Shown: positions 9,462-17,553 of the stretch, piece by piece | How the letters are laid out: each line of letters begins with the position of its first letter | Numbering within the stretch: position 1 is the first letter of the stretch | Source: Terribacillus aidingensis | Lineage (GTDB): Bacteria; Bacillota; Bacilli; Bacillales; Amphibacillaceae | Length of the DNA stretch: 64,000 nt | Direction of reading: 5' to 3' | NCBI RefSeq assembly: GCF_040703035.1 | Contig: NZ_CP159996.1 | Location: 1,026,001 to 1,090,000, forward strand | Made by a program: the position numbers and the translations under genes | The notes under the pieces: model-generated | What the model was told of the DNA's origin: nothing | Database searches by the model: none | What the model saw: only the letters and a program-made list of their open reading frames with translations

Positions 9462-10824
9462 AATTTGGCTGCAAATGTCTTTCCAATTCATAATAATCCA
9501 TTTCATTCCCTGTGATTTCCGCTAACTGCTTTAGATAATCAAGTAAGCGAATCCGGTCAGCACGGAAGTAAGCAGAATCCGAGATGTGGAGGATTGTGTC
9601 TTTGGCGAACTCCCATATAATCGGGAAGTTCTTTTGAGATATAGAATCAGTCATCCGGATGAAAACGAGAATCATTTCCAGGATTAATAGATAATCCTTT
9701 TGCGTATAATGCCGAATCCTTCCGAAGCCTTCATGCAGATACGTAGAAAAAGTGACGGTATTATACACGACGCGTGTCTGTTCATCTTCATCCTGTAGAT
9801 AGGGGTGAAGCGTCGTTGACGCATCGATATTGATCATCAAGTCCGCCATTTGATGGAAAGTATTTATAGCGGAGGTTGGATCATCATTTCCAATCGACTT
9901 GATGGCGATTTCACTTAGTTTATTCATACTCATATCCACGTCCTGAATCTCGGATCGCTTATGTCCAATTTGGATGAGCTTGCTGTATTTTTCGATTTGT
10001 ACATCCTGTGCACCTGGTCCGCGATAGCTGAACAAGCGATTGCCTTTTAGTACGAAATCACCTGCTTTGGCATTCATTTTTACAACAACATTGTCTTCTT
10101 TAGCCTGCTTGATCATGTCCACAAAGTTGATCAGCTGGATATACCCCGAATTAGATGCTTTACAAGTGTATCCAGTATAATCTTCAAATGTATAACCGGA
10201 CTCATCACTACGATACGGCTCGAGTTCATCAATTAAAGTCGATTGGATAATCCTTTCAGACTCGGTTTTCATAGCATCTACGATATTATGCATTTGCATC
10301 CATGTTGTCGTGTGGTTAACAAATACAGCAAAACCGATAACGGCTGTCAGTGTAACAAGCGTACTGGCAATCGGCACAGCCGTAAAATAATCCCGGGAAC
10401 TGTTCGTGACGAACAGGAAGGAGACGAGCATAAACACAAAGCTTCCATAGAATAGTCCTAGAATATGCTGCGTCGTTCGATCAGAGATGAAGTTGAATAG
10501 CATGCGTGGTGAATACTCTGAACTGAAGCTTGTTAAGACTACTAAAATCGAGTTCAACGTATAAGCTGCCAGAAGCAGCGTACCACTGACTAGCACACTA
10601 ACAAGGGTACCGGTATTCGAGGCGGAAGCATTGAAAAATCCCGTTGTTTTCGTCGGTAAATCCAAGTAAAGGTCTAATAATAGTGGTATTGTTACAAGCA
10701 CGAGGGCTCCGACTATATAGATGGCGGGCATCATCCAGAGATTTAGCTGCGCTTCATGCTTGCGCTGACGTTTTGTCATATGTAGATATTTTCGTATAGG
10801 TCGCGGTAGTAATTTGATAAGCAT
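9460..10824 (-). CDS. DUF2254 domain membrane protein
   Basis: A roughly 454-residue membrane protein of the DUF2254 family (function unknown). Four hydrophobic segments fall in the first 200 residues (for example AIYIVGALVLVTIPLLL, TLVSVLVSGTLLLAAY, ILGLFYGSFVFMLVSFLFV, ASTLVTLTAVIGFAVFV), followed by a large soluble C-terminal half. The ATG at 10824 is preferred because AAAGG precedes it at a good distance; an ATG at 10854 would add ten residues but lacks a ribosome site. It is monocistronic, converging on addA with a shared terminator. No catalytic motif is recognisable. Confidence 0.82.
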   Translation of the reverse strand: MLIKLLPRPIRKYLHMTKRQRKHEAQLNLWMMPAIYIVGALVLVTIPLLLDLYLDLPTKTTGFFNASASNTGTLVSVLVSGTLLLAAYTLNSILVVLTSFSSEYSPRMLFNFISDRTTQHILGLFYGSFVFMLVSFLFVTNSSRDYFTAVPIASTLVTLTAVIGFAVFVNHTTTWMQMHNIVDAMKTESERIIQSTLIDELEPYRSDESGYTFEDYTGYTCKASNSGYIQLINFVDMIKQAKEDNVVVKMNAKAGDFVLKGNRLFSYRGPGAQDVQIEKYSKLIQIGHKRSEIQDVDMSMNKLSEIAIKSIGNDDPTSAINTFHQMADLMINIDASTTLHPYLQDEDEQTRVVYNTVTFSTYLHEGFGRIRHYTQKDYLLILEMILVFIRMTDSISQKNFPIIWEFAKDTILHISDSAYFRADRIRLLDYLKQLAEITGNEMDYYELERHLQPN

Positions 10825-10953
10825 ATAGGACGCCTTTCTAATGGGAGTGATCATTGGATTTTACCCTACATTTGGAAGCGGCAAACACCTGGGAGCCAGA
10901 TGAATACCTAGCTGATCATGCGGGTAAAGTAGGGGAAGGAAGGAGTTGGTACT

Positions 10954-11229
10954 ATGGCAGACATCAAACAAGAACAAGGGCGCTTTTATATCGGAAATAG
11001 TGACCAGCCGGATGCAGAGGTGACATTCAGGGAATCTGATAATATTGTCATTGAACATACGATGGTAATAGAGGATAAGCAAGGCGCAGGCATTGGAAAG
11101 CAATTGATTAATCGAGTCGTAGATTATGCTAAGGAACAAGGGAAACAGATTGTTCCTGTATGTACTTTTGCGCATGAGATTCTGAGTTCTGACAAGAAGT
11201 ATGATGGGGTTTGGGAAGGCCCGCTATAA
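10954..11229 (+). CDS. Small GNAT-type N-acetyltransferase (YjdJ-like)
   Basis: A 91-residue single-domain protein of the short GNAT (YjdJ/Gtn) type. The acetyl-CoA loop is seen as EDKQGAGIGKQLINRVVDYAKEQG (residues about 49-72, within the Q/RxxGxG/A pattern), followed by IVPVCTFAHEIL, the conserved Pro-x-Cys-x-(F/Y)-(A/V) element of this subgroup. Substrate unknown. Starts behind GGAAGGAG, ends just before a strong terminator, and stands alone between two minus-strand genes. Confidence 0.85.
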   Translation: MADIKQEQGRFYIGNSDQPDAEVTFRESDNIVIEHTMVIEDKQGAGIGKQLINRVVDYAKEQGKQIVPVCTFAHEILSSDKKYDGVWEGPL

Positions 11230-11231
11230 GG

Positions 11232-11266
11232 AAGAGTGACTCGCATCCTGCGAGTCACTCTTTTTT
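11232..11266 (+). terminator. Bidirectional terminator
   Basis: Long stem GAGTGACTCGC/GCGAGTCACTC, five-base loop, T6 tail, with AA before the stem. It lies between the convergent acetyltransferase gene and the PH-domain gene whose stop is at 11265. Confidence 0.88.
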
Positions 11267-11879
11267 AGTTGTTGATATATTTTTCGTAAACTGCACCGAA
11301 ATCATGTGCATGATATTTATCTTTTGTGGCGGTCAGCCACTCGAAGCCGAATTCAGTCAGTTTTTTGTATGTCTCGTCCAGCGTACCGTCGGTATAACGG
11401 GATTGCTGAAGAATGGTCGCTGCTTTATCCAGGCTTGTATGCGCCATATCTGTATATAAACTGTTTTCATAATTGATTTCTGAAATGCGCAGCAGAGCTT
11501 TATACAAATCTTTCAGCTGATCGATTTGATCTTTCTTCACATCGATACTGATAACCTGATTATCGATAGAAAATTTAATTTCAATATCCAGATCCACTTT
11601 ACCGGCTGTTTCTAAATAGACATTGCTGATACGGTGCTGCATATACGGGTAACGGCGGAGAGTTCTTTTGGAAGAAACGGCGCTTTCACCGTCAACATGA
11701 ATGATAGCGAGATTCGTAAAGCAATACTCATCCTGCCTCGTTTTAATCAGGAAATAAATTTTTTCATTATCTTCATTCATGACATAATCATCGGCATCTG
11801 TCTTATCATAGTCACTTGGAGGAATGATCTTGCCGATATCAGATAGACCTAGAGCATCAGAAGCTAGTTTCTTAAACAT
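11265..11879 (-). CDS. yvbH: PH-domain protein with YvbH-like oligomerisation region
   Basis: A 204-residue soluble protein that resembles B. subtilis YvbH: an N-terminal bacterial pleckstrin-homology-like fold (about residues 1-120, containing EKIYFLIKTRQDEYCFTN and LRRYPYMQHRISNVYLE) and a C-terminal helical oligomerisation region ending in FGFEWLTATKDKYHAHDFGAVYEKYI. No membrane segment and no enzyme motif. The role of the family is not known. Divergent from the DUF418 gene with about 115 bases between starts. Confidence 0.8.
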   Translation of the reverse strand: MFKKLASDALGLSDIGKIIPPSDYDKTDADDYVMNEDNEKIYFLIKTRQDEYCFTNLAIIHVDGESAVSSKRTLRRYPYMQHRISNVYLETAGKVDLDIEIKFSIDNQVISIDVKKDQIDQLKDLYKALLRISEINYENSLYTDMAHTSLDKAATILQQSRYTDGTLDETYKKLTEFGFEWLTATKDKYHAHDFGAVYEKYINN

Positions 11880-11994
11880 AATTTAACCCTTTCCGCTATG
11901 TAGCATGTGATATACTAATTTTAGCAATTTTGACAGAGTGCATCCATATTTTTTCTGTAAATGGTGCATCTGTACTAATGAAAGGCGGAATGAG

Positions 11995-13200
11995 ATGAAA
12001 GAAAGAATAAGACCTATGCCACAGACAAAACGGCTGCATTGGATCGACGCAGCAAGAGGGGCAGCCATACTTGGTATTTTCATGGTGAACGCACCATCAT
12101 TCGGATCTCCCTTTTATATGCCGGGATTTGACTCTCCGGAATGGGATTCACCACTTGATAACTTTTTGCTAGGCGGTATCGATATATTTTTCCAAGCCAG
12201 CTTCTATACGTTATTTTCCATATTATTCGGGTTCGGTATGCAGCTAATATTTGATAGTCGGAAACGAGACGGCATCAAACCTGGCTGGTTCCTGAGCAGA
12301 CGTATGCTGGTACTGCTCGGACTAGGAGCAATCCATGCATTTCTTATTTGGCATGGCGATATTCTCTTTACATATGCAATTCTTGGTTTACTGCTTATTC
12401 CATTCCTATATACACCAAGATGGGTTCTGCTGACAATGATTCCGGTTTTGCTTCTTCCGGTGGTTCTGCTGTTTACGCTGTTAACTCTGGCCGCGTCAAT
12501 GCTAGGTGAAGGAATAAATGAAATAATGTACAGCACGATGGATATACCTAGTAAGCTAGCCGCTTATGGTAATGGTACTTATACTGATGTCCTGCAGCAG
12601 AATCTAATTGACTGGTCGACAGCCAATGGGGCCGGCGGTATATTCCTCAATGCATTTATGCTGCTGCCATTATTGATGCTTGGCGCGTATATCGCCCGTA
12701 CGAAGCTGTTTCATGATCCAGTAGCCAATCGTCGCAAGCTGATTTGGTTTACTGCTATAACCGGATTTCTTTTCGTCGTATTCAAAGCGGGACCGTACTT
12801 GATTGGAGCACCTTATTGGCTGAGCATTGTTCAAGATTCGATTGGCGGCCCAGCATGTGCGCTGTTTTATCTTTCTTTGATAACACTCCTGGCAAACGTC
12901 CCTATCTTCAGTTGGATTGCACGTCAGCTAAGCTACGTTGGGCGCATGTCTTTGTCCAACTACTTATTCCAGTCCGTATTGATGTTCGTCTTGTTCTACG
13001 ATATCGGTTTCGGATTATATGGGACGTTCTCTTTAGCAGGCTTCATTGGCTTTGTCATTGGTGTCTTCGTAATCCAAGTGATCTTGAGCCGCCTCTGGTT
13101 CCGATATTTCACCTTCGGACCTATTGAATGGCTGTGGCGCATACTGACGTATGGAAAAATTCAGCCGCTTCGGAAGAAAAACGAACAGCAAGTGTCTTAA
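11995..13200 (+). CDS. DUF418 family membrane protein
   Basis: A 401-residue polytopic membrane protein of the DUF418 (YeiB/YrkO-like) family. The N-terminal signature is RLHWIDAARGAAILGIFMVN, and the C-terminal DUF418 half contains RMSLSNYLFQSVL and GPIEWLWR. About nine or ten hydrophobic segments are visible. Some members have been linked to acyl transfer or transport, but nothing here shows a substrate. ATG 11995 follows AAAGGCGG at proper spacing; an in-frame upstream ATG region (from 11938) has no ribosome site. Confidence 0.87.
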   Translation: MKERIRPMPQTKRLHWIDAARGAAILGIFMVNAPSFGSPFYMPGFDSPEWDSPLDNFLLGGIDIFFQASFYTLFSILFGFGMQLIFDSRKRDGIKPGWFLSRRMLVLLGLGAIHAFLIWHGDILFTYAILGLLLIPFLYTPRWVLLTMIPVLLLPVVLLFTLLTLAASMLGEGINEIMYSTMDIPSKLAAYGNGTYTDVLQQNLIDWSTANGAGGIFLNAFMLLPLLMLGAYIARTKLFHDPVANRRKLIWFTAITGFLFVVFKAGPYLIGAPYWLSIVQDSIGGPACALFYLSLITLLANVPIFSWIARQLSYVGRMSLSNYLFQSVLMFVLFYDIGFGLYGTFSLAGFIGFVIGVFVIQVILSRLWFRYFTFGPIEWLWRILTYGKIQPLRKKNEQQVS

Positions 13201-13259
13201 TGCGGCAATAATGGGAAACATGGTATGATGTACGGGTACATAACAAAAGGAGGCGCACC

Positions 13260-13640
13260 ATGGACGGAATGATACTTACACATATAATCGGCTGGGGACT
13301 CGGTCTTCTGCTCTTCTTCTTTGCGCTTGTTCTTTATAGCGAGAAGAAAATAAAGAAGGCAACAATTCCGCATATGATCCTTCGGCTTGATTATCTGCTT
13401 ATCTTGTATACTGGCTTTGTACTTTTATGGAGATATTTTGACGCATCTGGTTCTTCCTTTACTGTCCAAGCAGTCATCAAAGGTATTGCCGGGTTGATCG
13501 TCATCGTCTGCATGGAGATGATTCTCGTGAAACTGAAGAAAGAAAAGTCCGCAAAAGCTTGGTGGATTATCTTCCTCATTGCGCTCGTCATTACATTACT
13601 GCTTGGCTTTGGCATCCTTCCGATGGGATTCCTGCCATAA
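13260..13640 (+). CDS. yisL: UPF0344 membrane protein YisL
   Basis: A 126-residue protein with four predicted membrane helices, matching UPF0344 (YisL): MILRLDYLLILYTG, an acidic and lysine-rich loop (LVKLKKEKSAKAWW) and LLGFGILPMGF at the C-terminus. Function unknown. Preceded by AAAGGAGG and, further upstream, by TGGTATGAT (13221-13229), a possible extended -10 element. In B. subtilis yisL also lies close to asnO, which is the next gene here. Confidence 0.87.
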   Translation: MDGMILTHIIGWGLGLLLFFFALVLYSEKKIKKATIPHMILRLDYLLILYTGFVLLWRYFDASGSSFTVQAVIKGIAGLIVIVCMEMILVKLKKEKSAKAWWIIFLIALVITLLLGFGILPMGFLP

Positions 13641-13666
13641 ACCTGCCTATAAAGGCAGGTTTTTTT
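13640..13666 (+). terminator. Terminator after yisL
   Basis: 8-bp stem AACCTGCC/GGCAGGTT, six-base loop, run of T. Confidence 0.85.
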
Positions 13667-13754
13667 CTTTTGCTCACGTTTAGCTCCGCTTTTCATATGT
13701 TGTAGAAGTAACGGCTTAATATGACATAGGCGAGAAAAGGAGTAGAGCGGGCAT

Positions 13755-15602
13755 ATGTGCGGTATTACCGGGTGGGTTAATTTCAAACGAAATCTGGTGC
13801 AGGAGCAACCTGTGATCCAGAAGATGGCTCAGACATTATCGAAACGGGGTCCGGATGAGTACAACGATTGGGGCGCACCACATGTCCTGTTCGGTCACCG
13901 GCGACTGATTGTAGTAGATGCTGCAGGAGGCAAACAGCCGATGCAGCACACTGATGAGCGCGGGACTTATACATTGATTTACAATGGAGAGCTCTACAAC
14001 ACAGAAGATATTCGGAAGGAATTGAAGCAGCGTGGATGGTCCTTTCAAGGGCATTCCGACACGGAAGTGCTGCTGAAAAGCTATATTGAGTGGCAGGAAG
14101 CGTGTGTCGAGAAATTTAATGGGATATTTGCATTCGCCATTTGGCATGACAAAACAGAAACCCTCTTTTTTGCAAGGGATAGATTAGGCGTAAAACCACT
14201 CTTCTTTATGGAACAGGATGGCGGGCTGTTGATCGGGTCAGAACTGAAAGCAATCCTTGCCCATCCAGAAGTGGAAGCAGTACTTGATAAGGAAGGCGTT
14301 TCGGAGATTTTGGCACTCGGTCCATCACGGACACCTGGCCACGGCGTCTTTAAAGGCATCAAGGAATTACGAGCAGCACACATTGGGAAATTCGATCGGA
14401 ATGGCTTGAAGCTGACTCGTTATTGGAACGTGGAAAGCAAAGAACATACAGATTCTATAGATGAAACTGCTGCAAAAGTAAGAGAACTTCTGACAGACTC
14501 CGTCATCAGACAGCTTGTATCAGATGTACCGCTTGGCACCTTTCTGTCAGGCGGCATCGACTCGAGCGCGATAACCGCAATTGCTGCGAATCACTATAAA
14601 GAAACAGGCAAAGGGCAGCTTTCAACATTCTCGATCGATTTTGACGGGAACGATACGTTTTTCAAGAAAAGCGATTTCCAGCCGGCAAGCGACCAGACTT
14701 TTGTTGAGAAAATGCAGAAAGCCTTTGGAACGAACCATAAGACATATGTAATGGATAATCTGTTATTAGCTGGCTCGCTAAAAGAAGCAGCGATTCTTAG
14801 GGATTTGCCTGGTATGGCGGATGTCGACGCCTCATTATTTTGGTTCTGTGAACGAATCAAGGAGAATGTTACGGTAGCATTATCAGGTGAATGCGCAGAT
14901 GAAATCTTTGGTGGCTACCCGTGGTTTTACCGGGAGGATGACTTGAACAGAGAAGGTTTCCCTTGGATCCGATCAGCTCAAGTCCGTAATGGCTTGCTGA
15001 AGAAAGAATGGCAGCATGACCTTGATTTGCATGGGTATATGCTAGATAGATATCAAGAGACTATTGATGAAACACCAATGCTGCCTGGTGAAGAAGCAGA
15101 AGCAGCAAAACGGAGACAAATGTTTTATTTGAATATGCATTGGTTTATGCCGACGTTGCTCGATCGAAAGGACCGGATGAGCATGGGAGCAAGCTTCGAG
15201 GCCCGGGTTCCGTTTAGTGATCATCGATTGGTGGAATATGTCTGGAACATCCCATGGGAAATAAAGACGTACGGCAATAAAGAAAAGGGCATACTTCGAA
15301 AAGCGCTCGAAGGAATCCTGCCGGATGAAGTGCTTTATCGGAAGAAGAGTCCATATCCGAAAACACATAATCCAGTTTATACGGCTGCTGTCGTTCAGTG
15401 GATGGAAGAGATTCTCCGGGATGATGATGCGCGCTTATTCGACTTATTCGACCGGAAGGCCATTGATGCACTTGTCAAAAGCAAAGGTCAGGATGTAACT
15501 GCTCCTTGGTTCGGTCAATTGATGACCGGTCCGCAGCTGCTGGCACATCTGGGACAGATTGACTTTTGGCTGCGGCATCATGATGTAAAGATACGAGTTT
15601 GA
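13755..15602 (+). CDS. asnB: Asparagine synthetase, glutamine-hydrolysing (AsnO type)
   Basis: A 615-residue class II glutamine amidotransferase that makes asparagine from aspartate, ATP and glutamine. Residue Cys2 (MCGITGW) is the glutaminase nucleophile; GHRRLIVVD and YNGELYN belong to the same domain. The synthetase domain has the PP-loop LSGGIDSS (about residues 265-272) and SGECADEIFGGYPWF. Length and synteny with yisL point to AsnO (YisO), the sporulation-expressed paralogue of B. subtilis, rather than AsnB or AsnH. Single gene with its own ribosome site (GAAAAGGAG). Confidence 0.93.
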   Translation: MCGITGWVNFKRNLVQEQPVIQKMAQTLSKRGPDEYNDWGAPHVLFGHRRLIVVDAAGGKQPMQHTDERGTYTLIYNGELYNTEDIRKELKQRGWSFQGHSDTEVLLKSYIEWQEACVEKFNGIFAFAIWHDKTETLFFARDRLGVKPLFFMEQDGGLLIGSELKAILAHPEVEAVLDKEGVSEILALGPSRTPGHGVFKGIKELRAAHIGKFDRNGLKLTRYWNVESKEHTDSIDETAAKVRELLTDSVIRQLVSDVPLGTFLSGGIDSSAITAIAANHYKETGKGQLSTFSIDFDGNDTFFKKSDFQPASDQTFVEKMQKAFGTNHKTYVMDNLLLAGSLKEAAILRDLPGMADVDASLFWFCERIKENVTVALSGECADEIFGGYPWFYREDDLNREGFPWIRSAQVRNGLLKKEWQHDLDLHGYMLDRYQETIDETPMLPGEEAEAAKRRQMFYLNMHWFMPTLLDRKDRMSMGASFEARVPFSDHRLVEYVWNIPWEIKTYGNKEKGILRKALEGILPDEVLYRKKSPYPKTHNPVYTAAVVQWMEEILRDDDARLFDLFDRKAIDALVKSKGQDVTAPWFGQLMTGPQLLAHLGQIDFWLRHHDVKIRV

Positions 15603-15607
15603 CTTCG

Positions 15608-15630
15608 GGAGCTACTATTAGCTCCTTACT
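15608..15630 (+). terminator. Weak hairpin after asnB
   Basis: 7-bp stem GGAGCTA/TAGCTCC with a four-base loop and only a short, interrupted T tract (TTACTT). A weak terminator at best. Confidence 0.4.
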
Positions 15631-15641
15631 TAAGAAAAGTA

Positions 15642-15670
15642 TTTTCATTCGGAGTGATTTCGGCTATAAT
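15642..15670 (+). promoter_or_regulatory. Sigma-A promoter of the YitT-family gene
   Basis: TTTTCA (15642-15647), 17-base spacer, TATAAT (15665-15670). Transcription would start near 15677 and immediately meet the hairpin at 15680-15723. Confidence 0.6.
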
Positions 15671-15679
15671 GATTCGCGG

Positions 15680-15723
15680 GCTTTGCGCAGGAATAGCTTA
15701 CAGTCGTTCTGCGCAAGCTTTTT
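15680..15723 (+). terminator. Leader hairpin with T tract directly after a promoter
   Basis: Stem GCTTTGCGCAG / CTGCGCAAGC (one bulged T), 18-base loop, then TTTTT. It sits between the promoter at 15642-15670 and the YitT-family start codon, so it could be an attenuator, or end a very short RNA of about 45 nt. Confidence 0.6.
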
Positions 15724-15753
15724 AATGTATGGGTCTTATGAGGAGGTACATAA

Positions 15754-16602
15754 TTGTTCTACTTTGAAGTGAAACGTATCGTGGTCGTCATTTTCGGAGC
15801 TTTGCTCAATGCAGTGGCACTGAATTTCTTCCTGATACCTGCAAGTGTATATGGCAGCGGCTTTACCGGTGCTGCACAGCTTTTATTCGATTTCTTTGCA
15901 CAAGTACTTGGTATCACCTCGATCGGTACTGGGATTTGGCTTTTCATTTTGAACGTTCCAGTAGCTATCCTTGGTTGGATGAAGGTGGGCAAAGGCTTTA
16001 CGATTTATAGTCTCTTTTCAGTTGCTTGTATGACAGTCATGCTGGAGCTGCTTCCTATTCATGCTCTTTCAGATGATATCATCCTGAATGCCGTATTCGG
16101 CGGTGTCATTGCAGGTGTTGGGGTTGGTCTGACACTCAAATGGGGAGCTTCTACCGGAGGTATGGATATTGTCGTCATGATTTTATCCCGTCTGAAGGAT
16201 CGCCCTGTTGGCACATACTTCCTGCTTTTGAATGGAGTCATCATCCTTCTTGCCGGTGTCTTGAATGAACCAGCCAATGCCTTGTACACGCTGGTCACGC
16301 TTTATGTATCGACTCGAGTAATCGATGCGATCCATACACGCTATGAGAAGGTGACAGCAATGATTGTCACTACCAAGGCGGACGAGCTTTCAAAAGCGAT
16401 TTATAATAAAATGGTACGGGGTATTACGATCATTCCTGTTCGAGGCGGCTACACAAAGCAGGACAAAAATATGCTGATGCTCGTCATCACTCGTTATGAA
16501 TTATATGATTTGGAGCACATTATTAAGGAAGTGGATCCATCAGCCTTCATGAATGTCGTAGAGACAGCGGGTATCTATGGATTCTTCCGTAAAGATAAAT
16601 AA
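15754..16602 (+). CDS. YitT family membrane protein (DUF161/DUF2179)
   Basis: A 282-residue protein with five or six membrane segments in the first 175 residues (YitT/DUF161 region) and a soluble C-terminal DUF2179 domain (AMIVTTKADELSKAIY... GYTKQDKNMLMLVITR). Several paralogues exist in each Bacillus genome; none has a settled function. Translation most likely starts at TTG 15754, which follows GAGGAGG at ideal spacing and aligns with the family N-terminus FYFEVKRI. It is transcribed alone and ended by a strong terminator. Confidence 0.88.
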   Translation: MFYFEVKRIVVVIFGALLNAVALNFFLIPASVYGSGFTGAAQLLFDFFAQVLGITSIGTGIWLFILNVPVAILGWMKVGKGFTIYSLFSVACMTVMLELLPIHALSDDIILNAVFGGVIAGVGVGLTLKWGASTGGMDIVVMILSRLKDRPVGTYFLLLNGVIILLAGVLNEPANALYTLVTLYVSTRVIDAIHTRYEKVTAMIVTTKADELSKAIYNKMVRGITIIPVRGGYTKQDKNMLMLVITRYELYDLEHIIKEVDPSAFMNVVETAGIYGFFRKDK

Positions 16603-16637
16603 AAGCTGAGGAGCATTATAGCTCCTCAGCTTTTTTT
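16601..16637 (+). terminator. Bidirectional terminator
   Basis: Stem AAAGCTGAGGAGC/GCTCCTCAGCTTT, six-base loop, T7. Shared by the YitT-family gene and the convergent Nfu-type gene. Confidence 0.9.
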
Positions 16638-16899
16638 AATAGCCTGCTTCTTCCATGACAGCGACGACTTTCGCAGAAAGCTCGTCCCAATCTGCGTTCG
16701 GCAGCTTGTTGATTGTAATGAAGTTCTGGAAACCGAAAACATTATCGACACCTTCAACTGTCATCAGCTGATTCATGATGTCGTATTCGCTCGTTTGTCC
16801 AGGCATGACAGACACGCTGCCGTTGCCTTCAAAGATGATTTTATCAGTAGTAAATTTCTTTGCATTCGGATTTGGGGTATTTTCCACTCTAATACTCAT
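16636..16899 (-). CDS. NifU/Nfu N-terminal domain protein
   Basis: An 87-residue protein consisting only of the Nfu N-terminal domain: it opens with the family signature VENTPNPNAKKF and contains TVEGVDNVFGFQNFITI. Full Nfu scaffolds carry a C-terminal CxxC domain for iron-sulfur cluster binding; this protein has no cysteine at all, so it cannot hold a cluster by itself and may be an accessory or binding module. Good ribosome site (AAGGAGG) upstream. Monocistronic. Confidence 0.83.
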   Translation of the reverse strand: MSIRVENTPNPNAKKFTTDKIIFEGNGSVSVMPGQTSEYDIMNQLMTVEGVDNVFGFQNFITINKLPNADWDELSAKVVAVMEEAGY

Positions 16900-17028
16900 G
16901 CTATTGGCCTCCTTGCGTCCATACTTACCACTATCATAGCAGATAGCGAACGATTTAAAAAGCGGGAAATAACTTGGTTAAATAGAAACAGGTTTGGGTA
17001 GTGAAAAAGGTGTAGAGGAGGGGTATGG

Positions 17029-17469
17029 ATGGTGGTTCGTGTTTTTTGCATTGGCAGTATATCGGGCATTGCACTATCGGCCTGGATGTATCTTTGGCAG
17101 CAATTAACTAGCAGTAAGGTGTATACATTACTGCTGAATGTTGATTTCATTCCCTATTTTCGACAGGTGGATTGGAATGAACTTATGCTCAACATCTTTC
17201 ACATTATTATTTCCTGGGCAATTGTCCTTGTCTTCTTCTTATTGATAAATAGGATCGGACTAGGCAGGTGGTTGAGTAGTATTGGTCTAAGCCTCTTTGC
17301 GGCCTCTGTATATTTTCCATTATCCATTCTTGCTAAACAGTCAGTACCAGCTGTAGATGATTGGTTGGCTATTATAATCTGGTATACCGGGCACTTACTA
17401 TATGGTCTTCTGGTAGTAAAACTGACCGATTTATTTTATAATCGTAAATTTTTAGGGAAACAAAGATGA
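17029..17469 (+). CDS. Conserved membrane protein of unknown function
   Basis: A 146-residue protein with four predicted membrane helices (about residues 5-23, 50-72, 78-100 and 112-134), not recognised as a named family; it vaguely resembles YagU/YqhR-type proteins. It starts at ATG 17029 behind GAGGAGGGG. It lies just before the signalling operon on the same strand, 84 bases upstream, but there is no evidence that they work together. Confidence 0.65.
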   Translation: MVVRVFCIGSISGIALSAWMYLWQQLTSSKVYTLLLNVDFIPYFRQVDWNELMLNIFHIIISWAIVLVFFLLINRIGLGRWLSSIGLSLFAASVYFPLSILAKQSVPAVDDWLAIIIWYTGHLLYGLLVVKLTDLFYNRKFLGKQR

Positions 17470-17553
17470 AGGTTGCTGTTGTGATATAATCAACCTGCAA
17501 TCTTAGCTAATACACCAGGAGTTAAGTGCTTAATAAAGATAGAGGTGTACAGA

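Noticed and set aside
11938..11994. Upstream start for the DUF418 gene
   Set aside because: No ribosome site; the family N-terminus begins after ATG 11995, which has AAAGGCGG before it.
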